A stretch of DNA of 64,000 bases from Arcicella sp038230735 (GCA_038230735.1 JBBRMR010000004.1:1-64000), one strand, 5' to 3'; counted from the stretch's first letter, positions 17,504 to 26,467 are shown. Notes: generated from the letters alone by a model not told the origin. Program-made: numbers and translations.

Positions 17504-18625
17504 CTACGCCACCACTTTCAAGGTCTCCTTCACCTTCTCAACTTTCATTTTCAAACGTTCCAAATCTTCATCCACCACCGTGATATGTCCCATTTTTCGG
17601 AAAGGTTTTGTGATTTTTTTTCCGTATAAAAATGGATAAACGCCTGATATTGAGAGGCTTTCGTTCATCCCTATGTATTTAGCTTCACCCGTATAGCCGT
17701 CTTCACCCAAAAGATTGACCATTGCCGCTTTCGAGTGTGCCGTGGTATCACCCAAAGGCAAGCCCAAGACCGCCCGCAGGTGTTGTTCAAACTGTGAAGT
17801 ATGATTGGCTCTGATGGTGTGATGTCCGCTGTTATGCGTTCTGGGGGCTACTTCATTGATAAGGATTTTGCCGTCTTTGGTCAAGAACATTTCTACTGCC
17901 AACAACCCAACGATACCCAACTTCTCAGCCGTTTCAATCGCTATTTTCTTGGCTTCGTCATGAATTTCGCCCGATACTTCGGCAGGGGCAAAAAGGTATT
18001 CTACCAAATTATGAACAGGATGAAAAACACATTCAACCGTTGGGAATGTTTTGATTTCTCCTTGTTCGTTGCGTGCTACGATTACCGCAATTTCTTTCTC
18101 AAAATCAATGGCTTTTTCTAACAAACTTGGGGCTGTAAAAGCCAAAGGCAAATCGGCTTCGGAAGACAATTTTTGTACGCCACGACCATCATATCCACCT
18201 TTTCCCAATTTATTAAAGGCGGGTAAAAAGTCTAAATGTTGAGCGATTTCTTCAATGGAATTCGTCAGAATAAAATCAGAAGTTGGTAAATTGTTATCCA
18301 AATAAAACTGTTTCTGAATTCTTTTGTCTTGAATAATCTCCAAAACTTCGGGCTGAGGAAACACCTTTTTCCCTTCCGATTGCAATTTTTTAAGGGCTTC
18401 GAGATTAACATTTTCAATCTCAATCGTAATCACATCGCAATCTTGTCCGAATTGATAAACCATATCAAAATCCAAAAAAGACCCCACCACAAATTCAGGA
18501 GCAATTTTTGCACAAGGAGCATCCGCATCGGGGTCAAGAATTTTGACGTAAATATCTAAATCTATGGCGGCTTGAAGCAACATTTTGCCCAATTGCCCGC
18601 CACCTAATAAGCCTAATTTTTGCAT
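17504..18625 (-). CDS. purK: N5-carboxyaminoimidazole ribonucleotide synthase
   Basis: A 373-residue ATP-grasp enzyme carboxylating AIR with bicarbonate. It begins with the nucleotide-binding GLLGGGQLGKML (4-15), contains the ATP-grasp loop KLGKGGYDGRGV (about 140), and ends its catalytic part with NEVAPRTHNSGHHT (about 258). It is the first gene of the purKE operon. Its upstream region is occupied by a repeat element (18634-18710), 9 bp before the start codon. Confidence 0.96.
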   Translation of the reverse strand: MQKLGLLGGGQLGKMLLQAAIDLDIYVKILDPDADAPCAKIAPEFVVGSFLDFDMVYQFGQDCDVITIEIENVNLEALKKLQSEGKKVFPQPEVLEIIQDKRIQKQFYLDNNLPTSDFILTNSIEEIAQHLDFLPAFNKLGKGGYDGRGVQKLSSEADLPLAFTAPSLLEKAIDFEKEIAVIVARNEQGEIKTFPTVECVFHPVHNLVEYLFAPAEVSGEIHDEAKKIAIETAEKLGIVGLLAVEMFLTKDGKILINEVAPRTHNSGHHTIRANHTSQFEQHLRAVLGLPLGDTTAHSKAAMVNLLGEDGYTGEAKYIGMNESLSISGVYPFLYGKKITKPFRKMGHITVVDEDLERLKMKVEKVKETLKVVA

Positions 18626-18633
18626 AGTATTAT

Positions 18634-18710
18634 GGCTTTCAGCTATCGGCTTTCAGTTCTCTGAAATTAACTTTCATAGCTGATAGCCGACCAGCCGACA
18701 GCTGGAAGCC
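18634..18710. repeat. Paired inverted arms, GCCGAAAGC family
   Basis: Arm 1 (18634-18656, GGCTTTCAGCTATCGGCT...) is matched by an imperfect reverse complement in 18676-18710; several mismatches would be G-U pairs in RNA. Copies: 21247-21340 (paired) and 43902-43927 (single arm). Confidence 0.75.
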
Positions 18711-18755
18711 AACATTTATTTTCCCCAAAATTACGCTGAATTATCTAAACCTTCT

Positions 18756-18763
18756 TAAATTTG
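18756..18763 (+). promoter_or_regulatory. -7 promoter box of the DUF6580 gene
   Basis: TAAATTTG, an exact TAnnTTTG match, 45 bp before the start codon. Confidence 0.5.
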
Positions 18764-18808
18764 CAAAATAGAATTAATCAGCGAATTGTTTTTCGCTTTA
18801 CAAATAAG

Positions 18809-19375
18809 ATGAAAAAAGTATTAAATACACGTTTTTTAATAATTTCAGGAATGATTTTGTTAGCGGCAGGAAGTCGTTTTTTACCAATTGCTTTCCCAGC
18901 AATGGCGAATTTTTCACCCGTAGGCACAATGGCATTATTTGGAGGAGCCTATTTCACCAAAAAACACTGGGCCTTCATCGTTCCAATGGTATCACTTTGG
19001 TTATCAAATTTAATATTGAACAACGTTTTTTATACTAAATGGTATACAACGTTCTCATTTGGTTTCGAGACTGCCGTTTTCATCAGTTTTGCCTTGGTGG
19101 TAGGAATTGGAATACTATTTTTGAAGAAAGTAAATATCGTTAATTTATTGACAGCCAATGTATTAGGCACATTAGGTTTCTTTTTAGTATCAAACTTTTT
19201 AGTATGGGCGGGCGGAAAAATGTACACCCAAGATTTCTCAGGATTAATAACTTGCTTCACGATGGGTTTACCATTTTTGAAAAATACTTTATTGAGCAAT
19301 TTAGTATTTTCGGCAATCATGTTTGGGGCATTTGAATATGCACAAAGAGAAGTAAAGGCTTTGAAATTAGCGTAG
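18809..19375 (+). CDS. DUF6580 family membrane protein (ECF S-component-like)
   Basis: A 188-residue protein with about five transmembrane helices. ATG 18809 was chosen because the 16 codons before it lie on the transcription start. The segment RFLPIAFPAMANFSPVGTMA (about 22-41) is the family hallmark, and the overall layout resembles the substrate-binding subunit of energy-coupling-factor vitamin transporters. That resemblance is from general knowledge; no riboswitch or transporter ATPase is nearby to name a substrate. Confidence 0.78.
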   Translation: MKKVLNTRFLIISGMILLAAGSRFLPIAFPAMANFSPVGTMALFGGAYFTKKHWAFIVPMVSLWLSNLILNNVFYTKWYTTFSFGFETAVFISFALVVGIGILFLKKVNIVNLLTANVLGTLGFFLVSNFLVWAGGKMYTQDFSGLITCFTMGLPFLKNTLLSNLVFSAIMFGAFEYAQREVKALKLA

Positions 19376-19391
19376 TTTTCTAAAATGAAAT

Positions 19392-19435
19392 CCATAAAAA
19401 ACAGCGTAGAAATGTTTCTACGCTGTTTTTTATGG
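19392..19435. terminator. Bidirectional terminator, 21-bp perfect hairpin
   Basis: CCATAAAAAACAGCGTAGAA... pairs perfectly over 21 bp around a TG centre. With A6 on one side and T6 on the other it serves both the DUF6580 gene and the convergent small lipoprotein. Confidence 0.88.
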
Positions 19436-19450
19436 AAAATTATTTAAAAA

Positions 19451-19579
19451 TTAATTTCTTCCCTTATAGCCTGGTTTCTCAATACTGGTGCTGCCGTAAG
19501 CTGGGCAATTATTTTTTCTTGCACATGATGCTAACGAGATAACAGCTAATAATCCAAAAATGATGGTTGCTTTTTTCAT
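19451..19579 (-). CDS. Small lipoprotein, 42 residues
   Basis: The frame encodes MKKATIIFGLLAVISLASC followed by a 23-residue tail. LASC is a lipobox for signal peptidase II, so the mature protein would be a lipopeptide of 24 residues starting at the Cys. The tail contains NCPAYGSTS, a motif I have seen in many tiny Bacteroidota lipoproteins. A TAAATTTG -7 box (19621-19628, minus strand) and a terminator frame the gene. Function unknown; lies between DUF6580 and speA. Confidence 0.72.
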   Translation of the reverse strand: MKKATIIFGLLAVISLASCARKNNCPAYGSTSIEKPGYKGRN

Positions 19580-19620
19580 GATTCAATCTTTTTTGTGGGT
19601 TGCGTAAGGTCATTACACTA

Positions 19621-19628
19621 CAAATTTA
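19621..19628 (-). promoter_or_regulatory. -7 promoter box of the small lipoprotein
   Basis: Reads TAAATTTG on the minus strand, 41 bp before the start codon. Confidence 0.5.
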
Positions 19629-19727
19629 CGAAAAACCTTGCCAAATATTGTTACGCAAGTAATTAATTTTCAGTTGATTAAGTTAAAAATCCATTTTTCC
19701 TTTCCTCCAAACTCCTTTTCTCCTTAA

Positions 19728-21212
19728 CTATTGCTCCACCAAAGCCATACTTTCTGCTAATTCCATATCTTCTTCACTCAATACCAATGGTTTTGCTTCA
19801 GTTTCTTTAGCTTTGTCACCATAGCCTAAAATGGTCATCATGCTTTCTTGTTCTTGTTCTTCGGCAAAAAGTCGGGTCGTAATGGTACCATCTTCCAACC
19901 TGTCCACTATCACGTGTTTGGGGGCAGGAATCAAGCAATGCTGGATGCCACCGTACCCTCCCAAAGACTCCTGATATGCTCCTGTGTGGAAGAAACCCAC
20001 AAATTGACGGTCTTGACCTTCTTCATAAATGGGTAAATATAAATCGGAACTATGTGCTTCGGTATTATAAAAATCCATTGAATCACAAGTCAAACCGCCC
20101 AAATTTACCTTCTGATAAGGAAAATTCCAGTTATTGACGGGCATCATAATATACTTCTGATTCATCCCCCAAGAATCGGGTAATTGCGTGATGAAAGAAC
20201 CGTCAATCATGTACCAAAGTTCTTTGTCATTCTGTAGTTTTTGGTCAATAATTTCGTACAAAACCGCCCCACTTTCTCCTACGGTATAAGACCCAAATTC
20301 GGTAAAAAGATTTGGCACAGGCACGTTCGATTTATTGCAAATCCAAGAGATAGATTCCACAATTTCCTCAATCATTGCCTGATAATCGTAGTTGAATTGA
20401 AGAGAAGTCTGAATCGGCAGCCCACCACCCAAATCGATAGAATCGAGTTCGGGACAAACCTTTTTCATCTCACAATATTTATAAATAAAACGGCTCAATT
20501 CTGACCAATAATATGCACTATCTTTAATGCCCGTATTGATAAAGAAATGTAACATTTTTAATTTATACCGATCGCTTCCTTCAATCTTATTTTTGTATAA
20601 TTCCATGACATCAGAATATCTTAAGCCGAGTCTGGAAGTATAAAAAGCAAAGTCAGGTTCTTCATCCGTGGCAATTCTAATACCTAAATTTACGGTCTCC
20701 GCCGTTACGGTTTTATCGTAAAAATCAATCTCTTTGAGGTTATCCAAAATCGGAATACAATTAAACCCTTCATTGATTAACTCGCTGATGTACTGCGTAT
20801 AAAGGGGCAATTTATAACCATTACAGAGAATAAAATTCGATTTAGAAATCTTCCCTTGGTTATACAAATCTCGAATAATAGAAATATCAAAAGCCGATGA
20901 CGTTTCTAAATGAACGTTATGACTTAGGACTTCTTCAACGATAAACTTGAAGTGAGAAGATTTTGTACAATAACAATAAACGTAATTACCCTTATAATTA
21001 TACTTTTTAATGGCATTCTTGAAGAGCCTCTTCGAGCTTTCTATATGCTCTCCTATCTTGGGCAGATACGTGAGTTTAAGGGGCGTGCCATACTGTTTGA
21101 TAATGTCCATCAAAGGCACATTATTAAACAAAAGTTCATTATCATGGTCAATATTGAATTCAAGTGTGGGGAATTCAATGGTCTGGTCAATCAGGTCAAT
21201 ATAGTTTTTCAT
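19728..21212 (-). CDS. speA: Arginine decarboxylase, PLP-dependent (fold III)
   Basis: A 494-residue alanine-racemase-fold decarboxylase that makes agmatine from arginine for polyamine synthesis. The PLP-binding Lys is probably in CYCTKSSH (about 81), and the barrel carries the LGGGLPIQTS (about 271) and FTEFGSYTVGESG (about 310) motifs that bind the cofactor phosphate. CDSMDFY (about 378) provides the cross-subunit catalytic Cys. The length is that of the short Bacteroidota form, shorter than the Escherichia coli enzyme. Diaminopimelate decarboxylase is less likely, since the lysA motifs differ. A repeat element lies upstream. Confidence 0.85.
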   Translation of the reverse strand: MKNYIDLIDQTIEFPTLEFNIDHDNELLFNNVPLMDIIKQYGTPLKLTYLPKIGEHIESSKRLFKNAIKKYNYKGNYVYCYCTKSSHFKFIVEEVLSHNVHLETSSAFDISIIRDLYNQGKISKSNFILCNGYKLPLYTQYISELINEGFNCIPILDNLKEIDFYDKTVTAETVNLGIRIATDEEPDFAFYTSRLGLRYSDVMELYKNKIEGSDRYKLKMLHFFINTGIKDSAYYWSELSRFIYKYCEMKKVCPELDSIDLGGGLPIQTSLQFNYDYQAMIEEIVESISWICNKSNVPVPNLFTEFGSYTVGESGAVLYEIIDQKLQNDKELWYMIDGSFITQLPDSWGMNQKYIMMPVNNWNFPYQKVNLGGLTCDSMDFYNTEAHSSDLYLPIYEEGQDRQFVGFFHTGAYQESLGGYGGIQHCLIPAPKHVIVDRLEDGTITTRLFAEEQEQESMMTILGYGDKAKETEAKPLVLSEEDMELAESMALVEQ

Positions 21213-21246
21213 CCTAAGCTAAAAAGCGTAAATTGTTGTTTATTAT

Positions 21247-21340
21247 AGCTTTCGGCTTTCGGCTTTCAGCTATTGGCTCTGAAAATTATTTTAAAATTTA
21301 TGGTTGAATCTGACAGCCGAAAACCGATAACTGACAGCCA
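21247..21340. repeat. Paired inverted arms, GCCGAAAGC family (second copy)
   Basis: Arm 1 (21247-21280) repeats TTTCGGC; arm 2 (21310-21340) is its approximate complement. The element lies in the divergent space between speA and mpl, 35 bp before the speA start. Confidence 0.72.
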
Positions 21341-21477
21341 AGTATTCCCTCAAAAAGCGTGCAAAAGTGCAATAAAAGTTCGACCTTTGCAAGTAAACAG
21401 ATTGGATTTAATAATTTATTTAACGTTTGGTTTGAGAAATTAGTTTACCCTTACCAATTAGTACCTTGCGATTTTTT

Positions 21478-22839
21478 ATGCACAAAATTCATTTCATTGC
21501 CATCGGCGGGGCTGCCATGCACAATTTAGCCCTTGATTTACATAATAATAAATTAAAGATTACAGGTTCTGACGATGAGATTTATGAACCTTCACGGACT
21601 TTATTGGCTGAAAAAGGTTTACTTCCCGCTGAAATGGGCTGGTTTCCCGAAAAAATTACGAGTGATTTAGATTGCGTAATCCTCGGAATGCACGCTCGTG
21701 TGGACAACCCAGAGCTATTGAAAGCCCAACAATCAGGTATCAAAATTTATTCATATCCCGAATTTATTTATGCTCAAAGCCTTCATAAACAGCGAGTTGT
21801 CATTTCTGGAAGTCATGGAAAAACCTCTATTACTTCCATGATTCTGCACGTTTTGAAATTTCATCATCGAAAGTTTGATTATATGGTTGGGGCAAGAATT
21901 GAAGGATTTGACACGATGGCAAAGATTTCGGATGCCCCCGTTATCGTGATTGAGGGCGATGAGTATCTTTCTTCACCCATCGACCGCCAACCCAAATTTT
22001 TGCATTATCATCCCCACGTGTTATTGATGTCGGGCATTGCTTGGGACCACGTCAATGTCTATCCAGATTTCAGTGATTATGTGCATCAATTTGAATTATT
22101 GGCAGACGGACTGAAAAAAGCAAGTAGTTTTATTTTTGACGAAACTGACTCATTGGTCAATAAAATAGGTTCAATTGAGCGTGATGGTGTAAAACGCTTT
22201 CCGTATCAAGCATTGCCAAGTAAGATAAAAGACGGCAAAACCTTCTTGATTTTACCGAATAAAAAGGAATTAGAAATCAGTATTTTTGGCGAACATAACC
22301 TCAAAAATCTAAATGGAGCAAGATTAGTTTTGTCTCAAATTGGGATTGAAGATGATGAATTTTATGCGGCAATTCCATCATTCAAAGGGGCAGCCAAACG
22401 TTTGGAAGTAATCGGAGAAAACGATGAAACGGTGATTTATAAAGACTTCGCTCACGCACCTTCAAAGGTAGAAGCCACTACGAAAGCCGTGAAAGCACAG
22501 TTCCCAGACCGTAACTTGGTGGCGTGTTTAGAATTGCATACATTCAGTAGTTTGAACAAAGATTTTTTGGGCGAATACGCCAATAAACTCAATGCTGCCG
22601 ATGTTCCAGTGGTATATTTTAGTCCTAAAACCTTGGAACACAAGAAATTACCTGCCATTACGCCCGAAGATATTAAAGTGCATTTCAATAACCCCAATCT
22701 CCAAGTTTTCACGGATAATGAATCGCTGAAAACATTTCTTCTTGCTCAACGATGGCGAAGTTCAAATTTACTGATGATGTCGTCAGGGACTTTTAATGGG
22801 TTGGATTTCAATGATTTAGTGAACAAGATAATAAAATAA
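21478..22839 (+). CDS. mpl: UDP-N-acetylmuramate:L-Ala-gamma-D-Glu-meso-DAP ligase
   Basis: A 453-residue Mur-ligase family enzyme that recycles cell-wall tripeptide onto UDP-MurNAc. ATG 21478 matches the family start (HKIHFIAIGGAAM). The ATP loop SGSHGKTSITSM (about 117), EGDEY (about 161), LMSGIAWDHVN (about 185) and YKDFAHAPSKVEAT (about 325) are present. MurC is less likely: MurC has a different N-terminal GxGxxGM segment and AWDHV is typical of Mpl. trpA begins 2 bp after its stop, so the two are translated from one message. Confidence 0.92.
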   Translation: MHKIHFIAIGGAAMHNLALDLHNNKLKITGSDDEIYEPSRTLLAEKGLLPAEMGWFPEKITSDLDCVILGMHARVDNPELLKAQQSGIKIYSYPEFIYAQSLHKQRVVISGSHGKTSITSMILHVLKFHHRKFDYMVGARIEGFDTMAKISDAPVIVIEGDEYLSSPIDRQPKFLHYHPHVLLMSGIAWDHVNVYPDFSDYVHQFELLADGLKKASSFIFDETDSLVNKIGSIERDGVKRFPYQALPSKIKDGKTFLILPNKKELEISIFGEHNLKNLNGARLVLSQIGIEDDEFYAAIPSFKGAAKRLEVIGENDETVIYKDFAHAPSKVEATTKAVKAQFPDRNLVACLELHTFSSLNKDFLGEYANKLNAADVPVVYFSPKTLEHKKLPAITPEDIKVHFNNPNLQVFTDNESLKTFLLAQRWRSSNLLMMSSGTFNGLDFNDLVNKIIK

Positions 22840-22841
22840 TA

Positions 22842-23621
22842 ATGAACCGTATCAAACAACTTTTCCAAGAGAAAAACAATAATATTCTTAACGTTTATTT
22901 TACCGCAGGATTTCCTCAAATAAACGATACAACCTTGATTTTGAAGGCTTTGCAAGACAGCGGAGCGGATTTAGTAGAAATCGGAATGCCTTATTCTGAC
23001 CCCGTGGCTGATGGCGAAACCATCCAACAGTCAAACCAAGTGGCTTTGGATAATGGTATGAGTGTGAAATTGCTTTTTGAACAGCTTAAAGGCATTCGTG
23101 AGGCAGGCATTACAGTACCGATTTTATTGATGGGTTATATCAATCCAGCCTTGCAATTTGGCATAGAAAACTTCTGTCAGAAATGCCAAGAAGTGGGCGT
23201 GGACGGCTTGATTTTGCCCGATATGCCCATTAGTGTTTACGAAGAAGAATACAAGGCGATTTTTGATAAATATGGTATTCTGAACACCTTTTTGATAACG
23301 CCACAAACTACAGAAAGTAGAATCAGACATATTGATGAAATCTCGGATGGTTTTATCTACATGGTTTCATCCGCCAGCACAACGGGTGCAAAAGCCAGTA
23401 TTTCCACCGACCAAGAAGCGTATTTTACTAGAGTAAATGCCATGAATTTAAAGAATTCAAGATTGATTGGTTTTGGAATTTCTGATAATGAAACCTTCAA
23501 AAAAGCCTCATCACAATCCGCAGGAGCAATTATTGGTAGTGCTTTTATCAAACTTTTGGGAACTTCTCAGGATTTGGTAGGGGATATTAAGGCGTTTGTC
23601 AATAGCGTGAAAAATGGATGA
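22842..23621 (+). CDS. trpA: Tryptophan synthase alpha chain
   Basis: A 259-residue TIM barrel that cleaves indole-3-glycerol phosphate and feeds indole to TrpB. The catalytic residues are visible: Glu in LVEIGMPYSDP (about 47) and Asp in the same motif, with substrate-site GLILPDMP (about 126) and the phosphate-binding GFGISD (about 208). The other trp genes are absent from the window; here trpA is coupled to mpl with a 2-bp gap. Its stop codon TGA ends on the first base of a 39-bp palindrome. Confidence 0.96.
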   Translation: MNRIKQLFQEKNNNILNVYFTAGFPQINDTTLILKALQDSGADLVEIGMPYSDPVADGETIQQSNQVALDNGMSVKLLFEQLKGIREAGITVPILLMGYINPALQFGIENFCQKCQEVGVDGLILPDMPISVYEEEYKAIFDKYGILNTFLITPQTTESRIRHIDEISDGFIYMVSSASTTGAKASISTDQEAYFTRVNAMNLKNSRLIGFGISDNETFKKASSQSAGAIIGSAFIKLLGTSQDLVGDIKAFVNSVKNG

Positions 23622-23659
23622 CAAAGATTAGACAAGGCAGTGCCTTGTCTAATCTTTGT
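23621..23659. repeat. Perfect palindrome directly after trpA, GACAAGGC family
   Basis: Two 19-bp arms (23621-23639 starting ACAAAGATTAGACAAGG, and 23641-23659) flank a single G. The first base is also the last base of the trpA stop codon. Related copies are at 23690-23710, 31606-31642 and 44366-44448. Confidence 0.88.
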
Positions 23660-23689
23660 ACAATTTTACTTATAAAACGGATTCCAATC

Positions 23690-23710
23690 AGACAAGGCAG
23701 TGCCTTGTCT
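23690..23710. repeat. Second GACAAGGC palindrome
   Basis: AGACAAGGCA-G-TGCCTTGTCT, identical to the core of the palindrome at 23621-23659, followed by CTAC as in the copies at 44366-44448. Confidence 0.85.
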
Positions 23711-23731
23711 CTACATTTTCGGATTTGCAAA

Positions 23732-23769
23732 AAAAGTAAGCCTACGCAAATCAGCGGAGGCTTACTTTT
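23732..23769. terminator. Bidirectional terminator between trpA and der
   Basis: A 12-bp stem AAAAGTAAGCCT / AGGCTTACTTTT with a 14-base loop, between two convergent genes. Confidence 0.78.
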
Positions 23770-23780
23770 CAGAGGATATA

Positions 23781-23799
23781 CACGGCAAAGATTGCCGTG
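23781..23799. repeat. Small palindrome near the end of der
   Basis: CACGGCAA-AGA-TTGCCGTG, an 8-bp hairpin followed by CTACG. It resembles a diverged member of the GACAAGGC family. Confidence 0.5.
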
Positions 23800-23806
23800 C
23801 TACGTT

Positions 23807-25129
23807 TTATTTACTCCTAAAAAATATCTGCAAAGGCACCCCCGTAAAATCGAAATGTTCACGCAATTGGTTTTCCAAATAACGCTCATAACTCTCACGG
23901 ATGTATTGTGGAAGGTTACAGAACATCACGAACGATGGCGATTTGGTTGGCAATTGGGTCATATATTTGATTCTGATATACTTTCCTTTCCAAGCGGGTG
24001 GTGGATAATTCTCAATCACCTTCAACATCACATCATTCAATTTAGAAGTAGGGATTTTCTTGGTTTTATTTTCATAAACCTCCAAGATCTTTTCTACCGA
24101 CTGGAAAATACGCTGTTTTTCTTTTACCGAGGTAAAAATAATGGGCATATAATTTAAAGGTGCCATTCTTGCCCGAATTGCATCTTCCAAATTTTTGGAA
24201 GTCATAGCATCTTTTTCTACCAAATCCCACTTATTAATCATCAATACTATGCCCTTTTTGGCACGGTCAGCCATCGAAACAATGTTCATGTCTTGGGCTT
24301 GCAAACCCGTCTGAACGTCAATGGTTGTGGCATCAATCAAGATTACTGCAATATCACATTCCTCCATTGCCTTGATAGAACGCAAGATTGAATAATACTC
24401 AATGTTATCATCAATTTTGGCTTTTCTACGAATTCCAGCGGTATCGGTAATGATAAAATCTTTGCCAAAAAGCGTATAATGGTTGTCGATGGCATCACGA
24501 GTTGTACCTGCAATATCCGTTACAATACTTCTTTCTTTCCCTAACAAAGCATTCAAAAATGAAGATTTTCCTACGTTTGGCTTCCCTAAAATGGCAATTT
24601 TGGGAATGCCTAAGTTTGGGTTTTCGATGCCTTCTTCTGGAAAATGACTTACTACAGCATCCAACAAATCTCCCGTACCCGAACCACTTTCAGCGGCAAT
24701 GGCGAATGGGTCGCCCATGCCTAATTCATAAAATTCAACTGATTCCATTCCTTTTTCGTAGGTATCAGCCTTGTTTGCCACGATATAAACGGGCTTTTTG
24801 GAACGACGCAACACCTTGGCGAAATCTTTGTCCAAATCAGTTACACCCGTTGAACAATCTACTACAAACAGACAAACGTCTGCCTCTTCAATAGCCATTT
24901 CTACCTGCTCACGAATAGCACCCTCGAAGGTATCATCCGAACCCGTTACATACCCACCCGTGTCGATGACGGTGAAGTATTTTCCAATCCACTGACCGTA
25001 TCCGTAGTGGCGGTCACGGGTTACGCCCGAGACATTATCCATGATTGCCTTTTTCTGTTCGATAAGGCGATTAAAAAGCGTAGATTTACCCACGTTCGGG
25101 CGACCTACAATTGCTACAATATTTGACAT
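23807..25129 (-). CDS. der: Ribosome-assembly GTPase Der (double Era-like)
   Basis: A 440-residue GTPase with two tandem G domains, needed for 50S subunit maturation. The start is placed at ATG 25129 because the family begins MxNIVAIVGRPNVGKST; a 13-residue upstream extension is unlikely. G1 boxes GRPNVGKST (about 8) and GKPNVGKSS (about 190), G3 DTGG and DTAG, G4 NKAD and NKWD are intact, followed by the C-terminal KH-like domain. Normal length for the family. Confidence 0.96.
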   Translation of the reverse strand: MSNIVAIVGRPNVGKSTLFNRLIEQKKAIMDNVSGVTRDRHYGYGQWIGKYFTVIDTGGYVTGSDDTFEGAIREQVEMAIEEADVCLFVVDCSTGVTDLDKDFAKVLRRSKKPVYIVANKADTYEKGMESVEFYELGMGDPFAIAAESGSGTGDLLDAVVSHFPEEGIENPNLGIPKIAILGKPNVGKSSFLNALLGKERSIVTDIAGTTRDAIDNHYTLFGKDFIITDTAGIRRKAKIDDNIEYYSILRSIKAMEECDIAVILIDATTIDVQTGLQAQDMNIVSMADRAKKGIVLMINKWDLVEKDAMTSKNLEDAIRARMAPLNYMPIIFTSVKEKQRIFQSVEKILEVYENKTKKIPTSKLNDVMLKVIENYPPPAWKGKYIRIKYMTQLPTKSPSFVMFCNLPQYIRESYERYLENQLREHFDFTGVPLQIFFRSK

Positions 25130-25267
25130 TTTACTGGTTTTCTGAGCTGTTCCCTGCGTACTATTCAACGATTAATCATCTGGATATCAGAATCATAACC
25201 CAAGCCTTGCAAGCACCTCAATGTTTGAAATAATTTATACTTTTAAGTGGGTGTAGAAGAATGGTAT

Positions 25268-25927
25268 CTATTTAATTTTATAACCAATTTCGAGAATTAC
25301 AAGTGAGTTTTTTTCTGATTTATAATCACTTAAATCACCTTTGAGTCTATTCAAAATACTATGTTCATATCGAAGATTTAGTATGATTTTCTTCAATTTT
25401 AATATTGCTTCAATTGGCAATACTGGCACAATAGGCTTGTAATACCCGTTAATAGATGTTCCTAATGATGTTTGATTAGTTAAATCGTAATTAGTTCGTG
25501 AGTCGAGAAGCATTTTAAATCCAAGTCCAGCACCTATTAAAAAGCGACTATTTAACGAATAATTAATTGTGCTTATAATTCCTATGTTCAAATCTCGTGT
25601 AGTTCCAACAACTTCTCCTAATGATGATCCATTCGGGGTTGTAAGTGCTATTGGAGTATCTTGAAATTTATTAAAAGATACGTTTACTTGGTTTTTTAGA
25701 ATAATTTTCTCCGTCAAGGGATTAAATAGAGTTGCACCAATGCCAAATCCACCAATGCCAAATGGATTACTAAACTGTATCACTGGCTTAATTTGCTGCG
25801 TAGCATTAGTGGGAAGATACATATTCAAATTTGCAGTAATATATAATTCTGATTTTAAGTTTTGTGAAAATGATTTTGAATTACATAATACAATTACAAG
25901 CGTGATAAATTTCAGAATAGTTTTCAT
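25268..25927 (-). CDS. Exported protein, probable outer-membrane beta-barrel
   Basis: A 219-residue protein with a signal peptide (MKTILKFITLVIVLCNSKSFSQ) and alternating polar/apolar strands ending in an aromatic-Lys C-terminus (LVILEIGYKIK), as in small outer-membrane barrels. I do not recognise a family. Its start overlaps the end of the upstream lipoprotein gene by 4 bp, so the two form an operon. Confidence 0.65.
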   Translation of the reverse strand: MKTILKFITLVIVLCNSKSFSQNLKSELYITANLNMYLPTNATQQIKPVIQFSNPFGIGGFGIGATLFNPLTEKIILKNQVNVSFNKFQDTPIALTTPNGSSLGEVVGTTRDLNIGIISTINYSLNSRFLIGAGLGFKMLLDSRTNYDLTNQTSLGTSINGYYKPIVPVLPIEAILKLKKIILNLRYEHSILNRLKGDLSDYKSEKNSLVILEIGYKIK

Positions 25928-26274
25928 TCGACAATAATTTTTTTAGTAAATGTTGTTGTTGGAGTTTGTAAAATAGCCGTAAATATTCCGTTCCCCGCTC
26001 TTTTTTCTTTTAAATTATATGCTAAATCACGTTTACTTTTTTTAGGTATTGCATCACTGTAAATCTTAACTCCTTCTGGGTCAAAAAGCAACAATTGATA
26101 ATCTTGATTAGATTCATTATTCACGCCAATCATAATGAATCCATTATTAGGGTTTGGATAAATATAGAAAATTTCGAACCCTGTTGATGATAATGGCAAA
26201 GGATTTTCAGCCTTGTCCTTACATCCTGAAATACCCAAAGTAATTAGCCAAAATATGATACTTACTCTTTTCAT
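25924..26274 (-). CDS. Lipoprotein with a T9SS-like C-terminal domain
   Basis: A 116-residue protein with a lipobox (LGISGC, Cys at 18) followed almost at once by a sorting-type domain: IYPNPNNG (about 38), a LLFDPEGVKIYSD strand pair and a Lys-rich end (FTKKIIVE). This combination is unusual: a lipid anchor and a T9SS tail with no cargo between them. It may be an orphan domain or a sorting factor. It overlaps the beta-barrel gene by 4 bp (ATGA), implying translational coupling. Confidence 0.68.
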   Translation of the reverse strand: MKRVSIIFWLITLGISGCKDKAENPLPLSSTGFEIFYIYPNPNNGFIMIGVNNESNQDYQLLLFDPEGVKIYSDAIPKKSKRDLAYNLKEKRAGNGIFTAILQTPTTTFTKKIIVE

Positions 26275-26314
26275 TTTGTAAAATTAGTTTTTGTAAAAAA
26301 TAGTTAAAAAAAGC

Positions 26315-26467
26315 TCAAATCTTAATCTCCTCCTCCAACAATTTAGCAATATTCAATACACAATCATCCAAAACAAGTATATCATCTTAATAATTAACCA
26401 CATACCATTTGTCATTGGCAGTAATAACGAATACTTTTTGAGATTTTGTGGTAATCCAGATAAGGCA
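26315..26467 (-). pseudogene. Remnant of a small gene interrupted by a stop
   Basis: On the minus strand one frame reads ITTKSQKVFVITANDKWYVV, then NY, a TAA stop, and in the same frame DDILVLDDCVLNIAKLLEEE before a TGA. The sequence is protein-like on both sides of the internal stop, so a small gene appears to have decayed. It follows the 85-residue hypothetical gene directly and may once have been its partner. Confidence 0.42.

Noticed and set aside
23618..24157. 179-residue open frame starting in the trpA end
   Set aside because: It runs antisense through der and through the palindromes; der is clearly the coding strand.
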